Of a DNA stretch of 51,072 nucleotides, positions 28,345-38,630 are shown piece after piece. The number at the start of each line of letters is the position of its first letter. The first letter of the stretch is position 1. The DNA comes from Lewinella sp. (GTDB lineage Bacteria; Bacteroidota; Bacteroidia; Chitinophagales; Saprospiraceae). The notes beneath the pieces were generated by a model that was not told where the DNA came from, did no database searches, and saw only the letters and a program-made list of their open reading frames with translations. The translations under genes and the position numbers were made by a program. The stretch lies in contig JAGQXH010000001.1 of assembly GCA_020436695.1 (NCBI GenBank), positions 1 through 51,072 on the forward strand, written 5' to 3'.

Positions 28345-28491
28345 TCGTCAAAAGGCAACCGTTTCCAGTTGGGCATTGCCAATATCAATCTGATTTAATT
28401 GAAAGGGTAATCCTTCCTTATGATGGATTTTGATAGCTTCAATTTATCTAATTCTCTATCTTTATGCTTATATAATTAGCGGCAATATTTA

Positions 28492-29289
28492 ATGGAGAAG
28501 CAAACGATACGATTAAAATCCCTCGTGGGAGAGAATAAGATGGGGCAGGTTTTTGAAGAACTACTTGGCGATTCATTGCTTGTCCCCGCACACTTAAGAA
28601 ACGAGATCGTTCTCCAATCCCGGGAATTTACACACCTGCAATACCAACAAAGGAAACATCTTCTTTCCAATGAAGAGTATGACAGAGGGTTGGCTAGAAT
28701 CGGTGACAACTTATTACAATTAATAGATCAACTTTCGCCGCCTGAAAATAACGAACCCCAAAATACATTTATCCGACCTCTGACCATTGGGGTTCTATTT
28801 TTATCCGTTTTAGCGCTCGCAATGTACCTGTTTTACTTTACGCAGTCGACGCTATCCGTTGATGACCGACGGTCGGCCTTTGACATTGCCGGAATTATTT
28901 TGCTCATCCTGTTTATCATTGGTTTAGTGAAAATGAGAAGCGGATCGGGCCTGCCTATATCTGTTTGGACCGGATTTATAATACTGATCGCAATTTGGAA
29001 TGCTTTTTTATTTACAGAGTTAATCAATAATCGGCAAATTAGATTTAGGTCCGCCGATTTGGAATACGAAATATACCAGGAGAATATCACTGACGGTCAA
29101 ATTTTACCGGCCAAATATCTGGGCACTGTAGGCCCTCCTGGTAAGACCTTAAAAGTGAGAGTACCCGTAGGTGAATTTGTGAATTTTAGTTTTAAAAGTA
29201 CTTTAGATCCCGAATACGATAGTGGGGATATTCTTACTATACCCCGTTTTTGGATACCGTTAGAGGATTACATAATAACTCCAAACTAA
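28492..29289 (+). CDS. EAD11-like effector-associated domain fused to membrane helices
   Basis: A 265-residue protein. Residues 1-85 resemble effector-associated domain 11: a helical region with RNEIVLQSREFTHLQYQ, then LSNEEYDRGLARIGDNLLQL. These small adaptor domains recruit partners in prokaryotic conflict and STAND systems (family knowledge). Three transmembrane helices follow (PLTIGVLFLSVLALAMYLF, AGIILLILFIIGLVKM and GFIILIAIWNAFLF), then a beta-rich tail. The fusion suggests that a partner carrying the same adaptor brings a signal to the membrane. No other EAD11 copy is seen here. The next gene follows after 4 bases, so they are an operon, convergent with the secreted WD40-caspase. Confidence 0.7.
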   Translation: MEKQTIRLKSLVGENKMGQVFEELLGDSLLVPAHLRNEIVLQSREFTHLQYQQRKHLLSNEEYDRGLARIGDNLLQLIDQLSPPENNEPQNTFIRPLTIGVLFLSVLALAMYLFYFTQSTLSVDDRRSAFDIAGIILLILFIIGLVKMRSGSGLPISVWTGFIILIAIWNAFLFTELINNRQIRFRSADLEYEIYQENITDGQILPAKYLGTVGPPGKTLKVRVPVGEFVNFSFKSTLDPEYDSGDILTIPRFWIPLEDYIITPN

Positions 29290-29293
29290 AAAT

Positions 29294-30046
29294 ATGCGCA
29301 TTTTTCTTCTTGTAACTGGACTGATGTTACCATTGCTCATCTTTTCCCAGGGGCAGCAGATCACACTCCAGGAATGGGGATTGGCAGACGATAAATATTA
29401 TGTCGAAAATACAGCAGCGAAGCGTTCTCTGACTCATATTCTTTCAAAAAAAGATTACAGGGAAATGCCGGAGGAGATCAGAGTGTTTGAATATACATCC
29501 ACTAAGGGGCTGTGGGAAAAGATCAACTATTGTCAACAAGTGGAAAGGGGATTGGCAGCCAGGTTTCAGGACGAAACAGGATTCAATCCAAAGGATAAGC
29601 CAGAGCTGTATTTTAACTTCTGGAAGGATCACCTCAAGTCCTGTTTCGGCGTTTACAAGCAAACTTCTCCGACTTTCGTATTCAAATTTTTCAATCCGGA
29701 GGGAGAAAAATATTTGCTATCAGATGTACAGCTTTTCCTGTACGGCAGTACTAATTCTCTGGGGGTAAAAAAAAATTACTTCAGTGAAGCCGATGAAGGC
29801 ATAGAGTCTATTCTTTTTGACCCTAAGAGAACGAATACCCTTCAGGTACTAAAATTTCAAAGTAAAAGGACCTATATCCTGGACGAGGGAGATTTTGCCC
29901 TCGAACTGAATCTATACACTAACGAATTCTGGGATGGGAGGTTCGATAAAGACCGGTATATCATCGATCTGATCTTTACGCTGTACGCCCCGGCGAAAGA
30001 TCATGAGGTCATTGTCAAAACGCTGCCCTTCATCGTAGATCTTTAA
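29294..30046 (+). CDS. Exported protein of unknown function
   Basis: A 250-residue protein with a clear signal peptide (LLVTGLMLPLLIFSQGQQ). No recognised family; mixed alpha/beta composition with a Cys pair (NYCQQ and KSCFG). It starts 4 bases after the EAD11-like gene and is presumably co-transcribed, so it may be its extracytoplasmic partner. Its stop codon overlaps the stop of the opposing WD40-caspase gene by 4 bases, which leaves no room for a terminator between them. Confidence 0.65.
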   Translation: MRIFLLVTGLMLPLLIFSQGQQITLQEWGLADDKYYVENTAAKRSLTHILSKKDYREMPEEIRVFEYTSTKGLWEKINYCQQVERGLAARFQDETGFNPKDKPELYFNFWKDHLKSCFGVYKQTSPTFVFKFFNPEGEKYLLSDVQLFLYGSTNSLGVKKNYFSEADEGIESILFDPKRTNTLQVLKFQSKRTYILDEGDFALELNLYTNEFWDGRFDKDRYIIDLIFTLYAPAKDHEVIVKTLPFIVDL

Positions 30047-33000
30047 TAATCCCATACGCTGAAGTTATTATTGATGTTTTCAAAGCGGATCACCGGCCGG
30101 TTTTCCCGGGGTAAGACCAGCTCGAATTTTTCGATTTCCTCTTTAAGGGAGAGAAAAAGGTCATTGATCCGGATCGATCGGAAATTCCCGACAGCATTCA
30201 TTAAGGCCAGTCCGATCAGGCCGTTATTCACCCCGGAAAAATTGAGATACTTCGCAGTGCTGGCCCCTTCGGAAGCTGTAAACACATAGCTTCCGCTGCT
30301 GCGCCGGAGGTCGTTAAACGAAGCGTGGAGAATTCTGAAAACTTCTTCATTTTCCGCTAATTCACCGGAATAGCAGGAATTCAGGAGCAGTATCTTTTTC
30401 CTCGATCTCGAGGCAGCCAATAACTCGTCGAATTCATCGTATGGTATCCCGCGGTCGGCCGGATTGTCAAAATCAATGTCCGATGTGCAGAAATAAAAGT
30501 CGGCGGATTGCCCATCCCGTAGTCCATGACCGGACACAAAGAACAGAACCACATCATCTTCCCGGGTTTGCGACAAGAATTTGCTGATCTTCTTTACCTG
30601 CTTCCTGGTCACCTTCTTATCACGCAACAACAAAGCATGGTAAGGCATTCCCGCTTCCGACAATACGGAATCGATACCGGATACATCTTTACTGGGGAAA
30701 GGTAAATTTTGATCAGTTGCCCGTCTGTACTTCGAACAACCGATACCCACAAAATATAAATTCGGTTCGTAGTGTTCCGTTTCCAGCTTGACGAAAAAAG
30801 TTTTTTTCAACGATTCCAGGCCCGTATTATCGAGAACGGACACCTGCACTTTATTCTCTCCATGAGAAAGCACTACCGGCACCTCAAGCGTGGTGTCTCG
30901 AAGGGGCTTTGTCAAAAATGGAAGGGGCAAGTTATCCGTGATCGGCACGTCGTTCACCCAAATGTTCAGCTTTGCGAGTTGTTGATCCTGCATTGTTTGC
31001 AGCCGCACTTTGATCGAGATCGTTTCGTTCTGCGTCACTTTCTTCGTCATCAATTCCTCCCAATTCAGAATGGTGACCTCCGGAAGGGGTTGCCCGATGA
31101 CGTACTGATCGCGATCAAATCCGTAAGAATTGTATCGGTCCTGTACCGCCAGGTCATACAGCCCGGCCAGATCCGCCCGCTCCTGTTGTGGCGGGAAATG
31201 ACTGTTCAAATGCCTCAGGACAATATCCGGCCGGTCGTAGATCAGGTCAAATTGCTCGAAGGGAAAGGTTTGGCCGGCAAATTTGAAACCGAGCTTTTTA
31301 ATGGCACCTTTTGATCCGAAATAATAGTTGTCCGGGGTCATAACCACATAGTCGCCGCCACCCGGAGTGAGATATATACGGGCAATCTCGGTGCCGTACC
31401 TTAGATCCCAAAAGAACACCTCTCCGGCCGAACTGCCGCTGGCCAGGATATCTTCACCTTCCAGGAACGTGAGGGCATCAATGGTTCCGCGGTGGCCGCT
31501 CAGTTCAAACAGGTAAGTTACTCCGGTCTCCGCTCCAACCCGGTATACGTAGATGTGCTGTGCGTTATCTCCCAGGACAAGGTATTTTGAATCGGGGCTA
31601 TACCTGATGGTACTGACGCCGATATTGGTGTAATTGAAGTATTCGTCCCAATCAAACCCAAAATAACTCCTCCGGATATTGGCATCCTTGGAAAAGATCG
31701 ACCTGGTAATGGTATCCCGTACGTTGGTAAGCAAGTCGACGTGGACGGCCCGCCCATCCTGATCCGAATAAGCTACATATTTTTTATCCGGACTGATGGC
31801 AACATCGGTTTTGACGATGGAAAAATCATCATCGTGCAGGGCAACTGTCCTATCCTCTTTCCATTGGTCCTCTTCGAGCCGCCATAATTTGATTTCACCG
31901 GGATAGGTATCTCCCTGATCATTCTGAATACGCTCTTTTATGGCATTTTGCAAGGAATCGGTGTTATCGACCTCCTGATCCATGTTTTTCATTATTTCAA
32001 ACAAGACCTTGAACAACTCCCCGGCTTTCAGCGAACTACAGGCCACTGTCTTGCCTGCCAGTAGGGTGCCGTCTTCACTCAGGCTAAGGGCATGTGCTCC
32101 GAGGTTTTTGATATTTCTTAACGAATCTGCCGGTATCACTTTTTTGTAGGTGCCGGCTTGCCCGTTCTCTTTGGTCTCCCGGGTATATTGAAAACCAGAA
32201 GTGAGACTGAATTCATTTTTCACCTCTCTATCCAGTGACCATTCCAGTAATCTTTGCTGTACATCATTGGTATTTACGTCAGCCGCTTCGCCGGAAATAA
32301 TGGTATTTCGTTGGGGATGGAATTCAAGGGCACTTACATCCGTACTATGTAATTGAAAAGATGCTTCCGCATTCGTCCGGAGATCATACCGGACCATCTT
32401 ATTGAAGGAGAATGCCATAGCTGTATTTCCCTGTCGGTTCAATTTTAGTCCATCGGCGGTTGCGATCTTCAGGTAGTAATCTTGTTGTAAAGTGGTCAGG
32501 TTAATTTTTCGTATATCCTGATTGGTACCGATCACGATCTGCCCCTCATCAGAAAAGCGTATATCCTTGACGCCTATATTGGAATTCGATAATTCTTCTA
32601 CCAGTTCGTCCTGTCCGGGAATAATGTGGTAGACGCCATTACTGGAGGAATAAAAAAAGTCATGATTGTGTGTATTGGAGCTGAATTCAGCCCATCGATT
32701 ATCAGACACCTTAAAAGTATCTATTTGCTCTTCTTCCAGATTGATGGTCTGGATGTGATAAGGCACCCTTTCCTCTTGCATATTCCTTACTACAGCCTGG
32801 AAGTTTTCCTCGGACAATTCCTCCTCAAAAAACTTTCGAAGTTCCGAAGCGGTAAGATCAGGTAGCGTATAATAGAAAACTTTCCCATTGCCGGTGAACC
32901 CGGCTTCTTCAAATGCCATTGCGGAAATACTTTCGGTGGTTTGCATCAGCATTCGCGAGGGCTTTCCCTCTGTGCTGATCAGATTGATCGAGATCGTATC

Positions 33001-35070
33001 GTTGGACAACAGGTGATCCCCAAACGTTTTCCGGAGATTATCCTTACTGGGCTTCACGAATTTTGCCGCCAACCATTTCCCATCAGGACTGATATCCAGC
33101 ACATTAAGCTGTTCATTTTCCAGCGCTATCTCTCCGTTGAAAAGATTGGACAGCAGTTCCCCTTTTTCCAGATCCCAGAATTCATTAAAGGTTTTTCCGT
33201 TTTGTACATACACTACCAGCCCGAATTTCCCATTCGAGCTAACCTGTATCTTGCGGTAAGTTCGGTTGGGATGATCGCTTTCAACCCAAGGCATGAGATC
33301 GATCTTTACGTATCGCTTAAATATATCGTCGTCCGTAGTCTGAAATTTCGTTGTCTGGAATTTTCCGTCAAAAATGATGGGTTGGTGTAAATTGATCCTA
33401 AAAGATTGAAATTTATCGTGGTAGCTCAATTCTTCATTGGAATTGAAGTAGAGCCTTTGGATACTATATCCCACGGGAAGATCACTAAATCGCCGTCTCG
33501 CACCGCGGTACCAGTCCATAGTTGCTTCCACGTTGAGTTGACCGCTACTGTCTACCCGGATCTCGGTAGGTAAAAGAAAATAACCGCTCAGATCGTAGCT
33601 ATTGATCAGCCCGCCGTAGCGCAAACTGTACACCTCCACGGTATTGCCGTTATCGGCAACGGCCAGGTAATTATTGTCCGGACTGATCGCCACATGTACG
33701 ATCTCCGTCAGTGAAGGCAGCGAAAGCGTCAAGGTATTGAAATGTGTCAACAGATTCCGAACATGCACGGTGTTGTTATTATCGGCATAGGCCAAAAACT
33801 CTCCGTTCTCACTGTAAGTCAGCGCTTTGATCTGCTCCAAAGGGGGATTGCTGGTCACTACTTCCGCCTGTACTGCCGAACAATAGATCATCATCGGTCG
33901 ATTGATCGTTTGCAGAATAGCTTCTTTGCCGTTGGGGTGAAAAGCCACTTGCTCGACATAGTTATCCGTCAGGTAAAAATCCTGATTCAGATTTTTGTTT
34001 TCCAAATTGAGCATGGTGAAAAGGGAACCTCCTGCAAAGTCGGTACTGTCCTGATTGTAATAAAGCGAATCTATTGTAAAGTTAATACCAAACCACTTTT
34101 CATCTTCACTGAAAGCCGAGGCCGGGAAAACCAGCCCGAAAGTATCCACCAGTTTCTCCATATGTACAGCCTCCGATAGTAAGAAGTCCCAGATCCCCAG
34201 TACACAGGCAGATGATGGCGTCTGGTCATCGGTTACAATTTTGGAAACAGTCGCCACGTACTTAGCCGTAGCGCTGACGTCGATAATTTCGGTAAAGAGC
34301 AATCCATTATCTCCGTTACTGAGGGGTCTTCCGAAATCCGCAATTACCTTTTCTTGTTCCAGATCCCATACGATGGTTTGGGAAGGTACGCCCCACCGGC
34401 ATAGTACTGTGCTGACGAAGCGGCCGTTTTTACTGAAAACGACATTGCTTACCGTTAATGAGTCACCTAATAAACTGCTCCACGGCAGATCTGTTCTCTC
34501 TATCCGGCCTTCATAGTCAAACTCCTTCTCATCGTGCTTTTTGCAATTACGGATATCGATCTCTATTCGGTTATACCTATCCAATAACTCAAAATTCGTA
34601 TTATCGATGAATCGGATGCTCGTGGCTCTCTGGTAGGTGGATGTGTTTAATTTGGAGAATATATTTTCTAATGTATCATTATAGACGTGAAAAAGAGAAT
34701 CCGGCAAAGTTTGGTCCCAGATTATGGTGCTGTGCATGACATCGACGATTACGATCTGTCTTTCACCCGCCAGTCCGACAATGTATCGATTATCCGGGCT
34801 GATACAGACCTGATCGATCGATCCGGCCTTCCAATAGTGCAGGTCTAATTCCGTTTCCCCCGAGGGCTCGTGCCTGAACCTGATATCGTGTTCTTCCACA
34901 ACGACAGACTTGAGACCATCCTGACTGAAAGCCACCGCCTTGTAACCGTCATTGGCGATTCTGATCAGTTCTGGCTTTTGAGAAAAAGCGGTAAAGGAAA
35001 CACAAGAGAGGAATAATAAAAATAGTAACTTAGAATGAAGTAGCGATTGATGGGTATCCAAATAGTTCAT
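30043..35070 (-). CDS. Exported giant WD40 repeat protein with C-terminal caspase domain
   Basis: A 1675-residue protein. A signal peptide (LLFLLFLSCVSFTAFSQ, about 15-31) shows that it leaves the cytoplasm. WD40/beta-propeller repeats fill residues 40-1300, with clear examples such as KAVAFSQDGLKSVVVEE and TFLEGEDILASGSSAGEV. A spacer of beta-sandwich type follows. The caspase domain occupies about 1430-1660 with His in FVSGHGLRDG (H1515) and Cys in LLNSCYSGE (C1566), so both dyad residues are present. An exported caspase is at odds with the cytoplasmic death proteases of the first block and may act on surface or periplasmic proteins. It converges with the EAD11/secreted gene pair. Confidence 0.9.
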   Translation of the reverse strand: MNYLDTHQSLLHSKLLFLLFLSCVSFTAFSQKPELIRIANDGYKAVAFSQDGLKSVVVEEHDIRFRHEPSGETELDLHYWKAGSIDQVCISPDNRYIVGLAGERQIVIVDVMHSTIIWDQTLPDSLFHVYNDTLENIFSKLNTSTYQRATSIRFIDNTNFELLDRYNRIEIDIRNCKKHDEKEFDYEGRIERTDLPWSSLLGDSLTVSNVVFSKNGRFVSTVLCRWGVPSQTIVWDLEQEKVIADFGRPLSNGDNGLLFTEIIDVSATAKYVATVSKIVTDDQTPSSACVLGIWDFLLSEAVHMEKLVDTFGLVFPASAFSEDEKWFGINFTIDSLYYNQDSTDFAGGSLFTMLNLENKNLNQDFYLTDNYVEQVAFHPNGKEAILQTINRPMMIYCSAVQAEVVTSNPPLEQIKALTYSENGEFLAYADNNNTVHVRNLLTHFNTLTLSLPSLTEIVHVAISPDNNYLAVADNGNTVEVYSLRYGGLINSYDLSGYFLLPTEIRVDSSGQLNVEATMDWYRGARRRFSDLPVGYSIQRLYFNSNEELSYHDKFQSFRINLHQPIIFDGKFQTTKFQTTDDDIFKRYVKIDLMPWVESDHPNRTYRKIQVSSNGKFGLVVYVQNGKTFNEFWDLEKGELLSNLFNGEIALENEQLNVLDISPDGKWLAAKFVKPSKDNLRKTFGDHLLSNDTISINLISTEGKPSRMLMQTTESISAMAFEEAGFTGNGKVFYYTLPDLTASELRKFFEEELSEENFQAVVRNMQEERVPYHIQTINLEEEQIDTFKVSDNRWAEFSSNTHNHDFFYSSSNGVYHIIPGQDELVEELSNSNIGVKDIRFSDEGQIVIGTNQDIRKINLTTLQQDYYLKIATADGLKLNRQGNTAMAFSFNKMVRYDLRTNAEASFQLHSTDVSALEFHPQRNTIISGEAADVNTNDVQQRLLEWSLDREVKNEFSLTSGFQYTRETKENGQAGTYKKVIPADSLRNIKNLGAHALSLSEDGTLLAGKTVACSSLKAGELFKVLFEIMKNMDQEVDNTDSLQNAIKERIQNDQGDTYPGEIKLWRLEEDQWKEDRTVALHDDDFSIVKTDVAISPDKKYVAYSDQDGRAVHVDLLTNVRDTITRSIFSKDANIRRSYFGFDWDEYFNYTNIGVSTIRYSPDSKYLVLGDNAQHIYVYRVGAETGVTYLFELSGHRGTIDALTFLEGEDILASGSSAGEVFFWDLRYGTEIARIYLTPGGGDYVVMTPDNYYFGSKGAIKKLGFKFAGQTFPFEQFDLIYDRPDIVLRHLNSHFPPQQERADLAGLYDLAVQDRYNSYGFDRDQYVIGQPLPEVTILNWEELMTKKVTQNETISIKVRLQTMQDQQLAKLNIWVNDVPITDNLPLPFLTKPLRDTTLEVPVVLSHGENKVQVSVLDNTGLESLKKTFFVKLETEHYEPNLYFVGIGCSKYRRATDQNLPFPSKDVSGIDSVLSEAGMPYHALLLRDKKVTRKQVKKISKFLSQTREDDVVLFFVSGHGLRDGQSADFYFCTSDIDFDNPADRGIPYDEFDELLAASRSRKKILLLNSCYSGELAENEEVFRILHASFNDLRRSSGSYVFTASEGASTAKYLNFSGVNNGLIGLALMNAVGNFRSIRINDLFLSLKEEIEKFELVLPRENRPVIRFENINNNFSVWDY

Positions 35071-35134
35071 AACCGGGTTTTGAATTAATATACTCTACGC
35101 TACTAAAAAATCATAGCGTTAAAAAAGACGTATA

Positions 35135-35178
35135 CAATCCATAGCATGACTTTGGCTTTGAGTCATCCCATGGATCAA
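35135..35178. repeat. Interspersed hairpin repeat, copy 2
   Basis: ATCCATAGCATGACT (35137-35151) pairs with AGTCATCCCATGGAT (35161-35175) with two mismatches. The ends CAATCCATAG and ATGGATCAAT match the element at 12885-12923. It lies upstream of the WD40-caspase gene on the minus strand. Confidence 0.6.
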
Positions 35179-35260
35179 TGTTCGATCTAAATAATTTCAA
35201 ATATCTTTGCCCTATCTGATTTCTAGTAGGGTAGAGTAGAATTAATATTAATATCGACAA

Positions 35261-35268
35261 CAAATATA
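35261..35268 (-). promoter_or_regulatory. Possible -7 box TATATTTG for the WD40-caspase gene
   Basis: Read on the minus strand this is TATATTTG, a full match to the Bacteroidota -7 element TAnnTTTG. A good -33 partner is not evident, and the leader would be about 180 bases, so this is tentative. Confidence 0.3.
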
Positions 35269-35281
35269 ATATTAATTTGCC

Positions 35282-37121
35282 TCAATTCAGCTTATAATAA
35301 AAGCCGGGCAGCCGGCGGTTACCGATATGTACCGTTTGTTCATCTACCTGTGCTTTTACCCCACGGGCAGTGAGCGCTTCAAGTTGTTCTGCTTCCGGGA
35401 TGACGGTTTTCCCCAACTCAGCACTACCGCCCTCCACAATGGCCTGCGCCAGTGGATGATCACTGAGTGCCTCTACCGCAACCGCTACTTGCAATAAGGC
35501 TTCCCGGCCTAGTGCCCCAAAAGGGATGACCGCCGTCAGCCGGGGCTTGCCTTCGGTAAGCGTTCCCGTTTTATCGAAGGCTACCGCATTGAGATCGCCC
35601 AGATCTTCCAGCGGCCGGCCGCCTTTAATGAGTACGCCTTGCCGGGCCGCCCGGGCCACGCCCGCCAATACTGCACTTGGCGTAGAGATGGCCAGGGCAC
35701 AGGGAGAAGCTGCCACCAGCACCGCCATGGCCCGGTAAAAACTATCGGCAAAGGTTTCGTTGATCACCAGAAAGGCAAATAACAGCAGTACCACCAATAC
35801 CAAAACAGCCGGTACAAAGTAGCGCTCAAACCGGTCAGTAAGCTGCTGTGTGGGCGACTTTTGGGTCTCCGCTTCCTTGACCAATGTGATCAGCCGGGAT
35901 AAGGTACTCTCTTTTGCGGGTTTCAGCACTTTTATTTCCAATGCACTGTTGACTGTTGATCGTACCGGCGAAGGCCCGGTTCTCGGTCGGCAATGCATCC
36001 AACTCATGTGCTTCCTGCGCATTCGCCAGGGGGCGTTTATCCACGGGGATGCTCTCGCCGGTGATCGGTGCCTGATTAACGGCACTGCTTCCTGCAATAA
36101 CTACCCCATCGGCAGCGATCTTGGAGTTGGGTTTGACCACGATAATGTCTCCCACCACCAATTCTTCCACACCTACCTCTATTGTTTCACCATTTCGCCT
36201 GACAAAAGCGGTCGGCGGCGCCAGATCAGAAAGGGCGGCAATAGACTTCCGGGCCCGGTTCATGGCGTAATGCTCCAGCGCGTGCCCCAGACTGAACAAA
36301 AAAAGCAGCAGGGCCGCTTCCTGCCATTTTCCGAGGGCTACTGCGCCGGCAGCAGCTACCAGCATCAGAAAATCAATCTCAAATTTTCCCTTGCGAATGG
36401 TTTCTACGGCTTCTAGCAGCGTGAAGTAACCACCCAGGATCAGGGCTACTCCAAATAATACTTTGGATAGCCAGTACGGTGAAGCATCCGTTAGATAAAG
36501 TAACCAGCCGGACAGCCAAAAGACGCCGCTACCAATGGCAAAGTATAGCTCCGTGTTGGCCCCAAGGAAGCCACCATGAGCATGCTCATGGCCATGCGCA
36601 TGGTCGTGGTTATGTTCGTGATCGTCTTTGTGAATGTGGTCATGTTCATCTTCGTGATCATCTGCATGACCATTCTCTTCTTCCGCCCGTTTGATCTTTA
36701 GACCGGTATTTTCTATAGCACGCTCTACCGTCGCCCCATCGATCTGCCGGCTATCCCATTCCAGGCGGAGCACTCCGGCAGCAGATGCCGACGCTTCAAC
36801 GATGCCCGGTATCTGCTGCAGCGATTGACCTACAGTACGGGCGTGTCGCTGATGACGAATACCTTCCACCTCGAACAAACCGTGCCGGTAACAGTGGGTC
36901 AATCCTGCACCGCTCTGCCGGGCAATGGTTTTGACCTGATGGAGTGAGATGACTTCCGGATCATAGTGTATACAGATCTCGGCGGGTTGCCCCTCCCGTA
37001 AATGGACCGTCTGAATACCTTGCTTATCCTGTAACATATCGATAAGACGATTCACACAGCTATCCTTTTCGTCGGGAATATCGGGTAGTAAAATGGGGAT
37101 GTCGATCTGCGTTTTATTCAT
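35282..37121 (-). pseudogene. Zn/Cd/Co-type P1B ATPase, frameshifted and truncated
   Basis: The N-terminal frame (37121 to about 35958) has two HMA-like segments, a His-rich stretch (about 155-180, many HxH), transmembrane helices and the GESIPVDK loop of the actuator. It breaks at a tandem 7-base duplication ACTGTTG (35945-35951, 35952-35958). One extra base there moves the rest to another frame; removing it gives INSNSALE, which aligns with the family's INxNGALE. The continuing frame has SPCALAISTP (metal site) and DKTGTLTEG (phosphorylation site), but stops at 35282 soon after GNRRLPGF. The catalytic hinge GDGxNDAPAL and last two helices are missing. With two lesions the gene is not functional. 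It heads the metal/arsenic island. Confidence 0.85.
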
Positions 37122-37299
37122 TATTTCTGCTGGATTACTACAATGTCAAATTCCACTCCGTGAAGTTGTCAATTTTTTTCTTATCAAAGACGTTCACTAC
37201 CAGAACTGCAAGCTAAACCACTATGTTCCTCCGATCTTCTGATAAGTGGCCGTCAACTCTTTATTAAGGGCTATTTTCAGGAATGCCATCAACCATAAT

Positions 37300-37319
37300 A
37301 CATGAAAACATGTTCATGT
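37300..37319. promoter_or_regulatory. Dyad ACATGAA-N6-TTCATGT upstream of the MFS gene
   Basis: The dyad has 7-base arms and lies 38 bases before the MFS start. It differs from the ArsR-type sites at 38928 and 39315, so a different regulator is implied. It is supported only by its symmetry. Confidence 0.3.
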
Positions 37320-37357
37320 TTCCAAAGTCCTGATCAGAGACCGTTATCTTCAAAAAA

Positions 37358-38557
37358 ATGAGTACCGTACAACTCGGTCTGCGGGAAAACTGGCAACAGT
37401 TTCTGTTGCTGGTGATCATTAACGCATTCGTTGGAGGCATGGTGGGGCTGGAACGCACCATCCTTCCCGAGATCGCCGAAGTAGATTTCGGGATTGCTGC
37501 CAAAACGGCCATCCTATCCTTTATTATTGTTTTCGGTGTAGTCAAGGCCATCACTAATTACTACACCGGCGCCCTGGCCAACCGATTCGGCAGAAAAAAA
37601 CTGCTGACCCTGGGCTGGCTGATCGCTCTGCCTATTCCCTTCATTCTGATCTATTCCACTTCCTGGAACTGGATCATTGCTGCCAACGCCTTGCTGGGGA
37701 TTAATCAGGGACTCACCTGGTCGAGCACCGTGGTGATGAAGATCGATCTGGTGGGAGAAAAAAACCGCGGCCTGGCCATGGGGCTGAACGAATCGGCCGG
37801 TTATCTGGCCGTAGGTGGTATAGCCTTCCTCACGGGCTGGATCGCTTCCGAATACGGCTTGCGACCTTATCCCTTCTATATCGGTGTTGCTTTTGCCGTG
37901 GCCGGGCTACTAGCCAGTTGGCTGCTGGTAAAGGACACCGTACATCATGTACAGGCCGAAACAAGTAGCAGCCGGCTTCCACGGCTGAAAAATGTTTTCT
38001 GGGATACCTCCTGGCGACACCCTAGCCTGGGCGCTATCTCCCAGGCCGGCCTGGTCAACAATCTGAACGATGGTATGGTATGGGGTTTGTTCCCGATCCT
38101 TTTAGCCGGTAAAAATTTCAACCTCGAACAGATCGGAACGATCGCAGCGCTCTATCCTACCGTCTGGGGTCTGGGGCAACTGGCTACCGGCAAGCTAGCC
38201 GATCACGTCGATAAAAAACGCATGTTGTTCCGGGGGATGCTGCTACAGGGTATCGCACTATTGCTGATGATCCACGCAACCACCTTTTTCCATTTTGCAT
38301 TTCTATCCATTACGCTGGGTATCGGCACGGCCATCGTTTATCCCACTTTTCTGGCGGCTATTGCCGACTATACACATCCGCAACAGCGAGCAGAAAGCAT
38401 TGGTGTGTTCCGTTTATGGCGTGATCTCGGCTATGCCGTCGGAGCACTACTTACCGGCATCCTTGCCGACGCGCTGGGCATCAATTGGGCGGTGGGCACT
38501 ATCGGCGGGCTAACCTTGTTGTCGGCGGGGATGATCTTGTGGCGAATGCGGCCGTAG
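37358..38557 (+). CDS. MFS transporter
   Basis: A 399-residue permease with about 12 hydrophobic segments. The MFS loop motif NRFGRKKLLTLG lies between helices 2 and 3. A conserved-looking ENWQQFLLLVIINAFVGGM opens the protein. It is placed ahead of arsR-arsC-like-arsM, and MFS pumps often accompany ars genes to export arsenicals (family knowledge), so that is its likely job. It has a dyad upstream and the DUF305 remnant downstream. Substrate specificity cannot be read from the sequence. Confidence 0.85.
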   Translation: MSTVQLGLRENWQQFLLLVIINAFVGGMVGLERTILPEIAEVDFGIAAKTAILSFIIVFGVVKAITNYYTGALANRFGRKKLLTLGWLIALPIPFILIYSTSWNWIIAANALLGINQGLTWSSTVVMKIDLVGEKNRGLAMGLNESAGYLAVGGIAFLTGWIASEYGLRPYPFYIGVAFAVAGLLASWLLVKDTVHHVQAETSSSRLPRLKNVFWDTSWRHPSLGAISQAGLVNNLNDGMVWGLFPILLAGKNFNLEQIGTIAALYPTVWGLGQLATGKLADHVDKKRMLFRGMLLQGIALLLMIHATTFFHFAFLSITLGIGTAIVYPTFLAAIADYTHPQQRAESIGVFRLWRDLGYAVGALLTGILADALGINWAVGTIGGLTLLSAGMILWRMRP

Positions 38558-38630
38558 CACTCATGATTTACCACAATTTCCTGCCTCCTGAGAGCACTTA
38601 TCCGGTCGAATAGAGGTTCAAAGTAGGTAG

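Noticed and set aside
35202..35209. TATCTTTG on the plus strand, a full match to the -7 box
   Set aside because: It points into the antisense of the ATPase pseudogene, with no gene downstream and no -33 box.
35945..35958. Tandem ACTGTTG repeat read as a phase-variation tract
   Set aside because: Only two units, and the gene is also truncated at its 3' end, so switching would not restore function.
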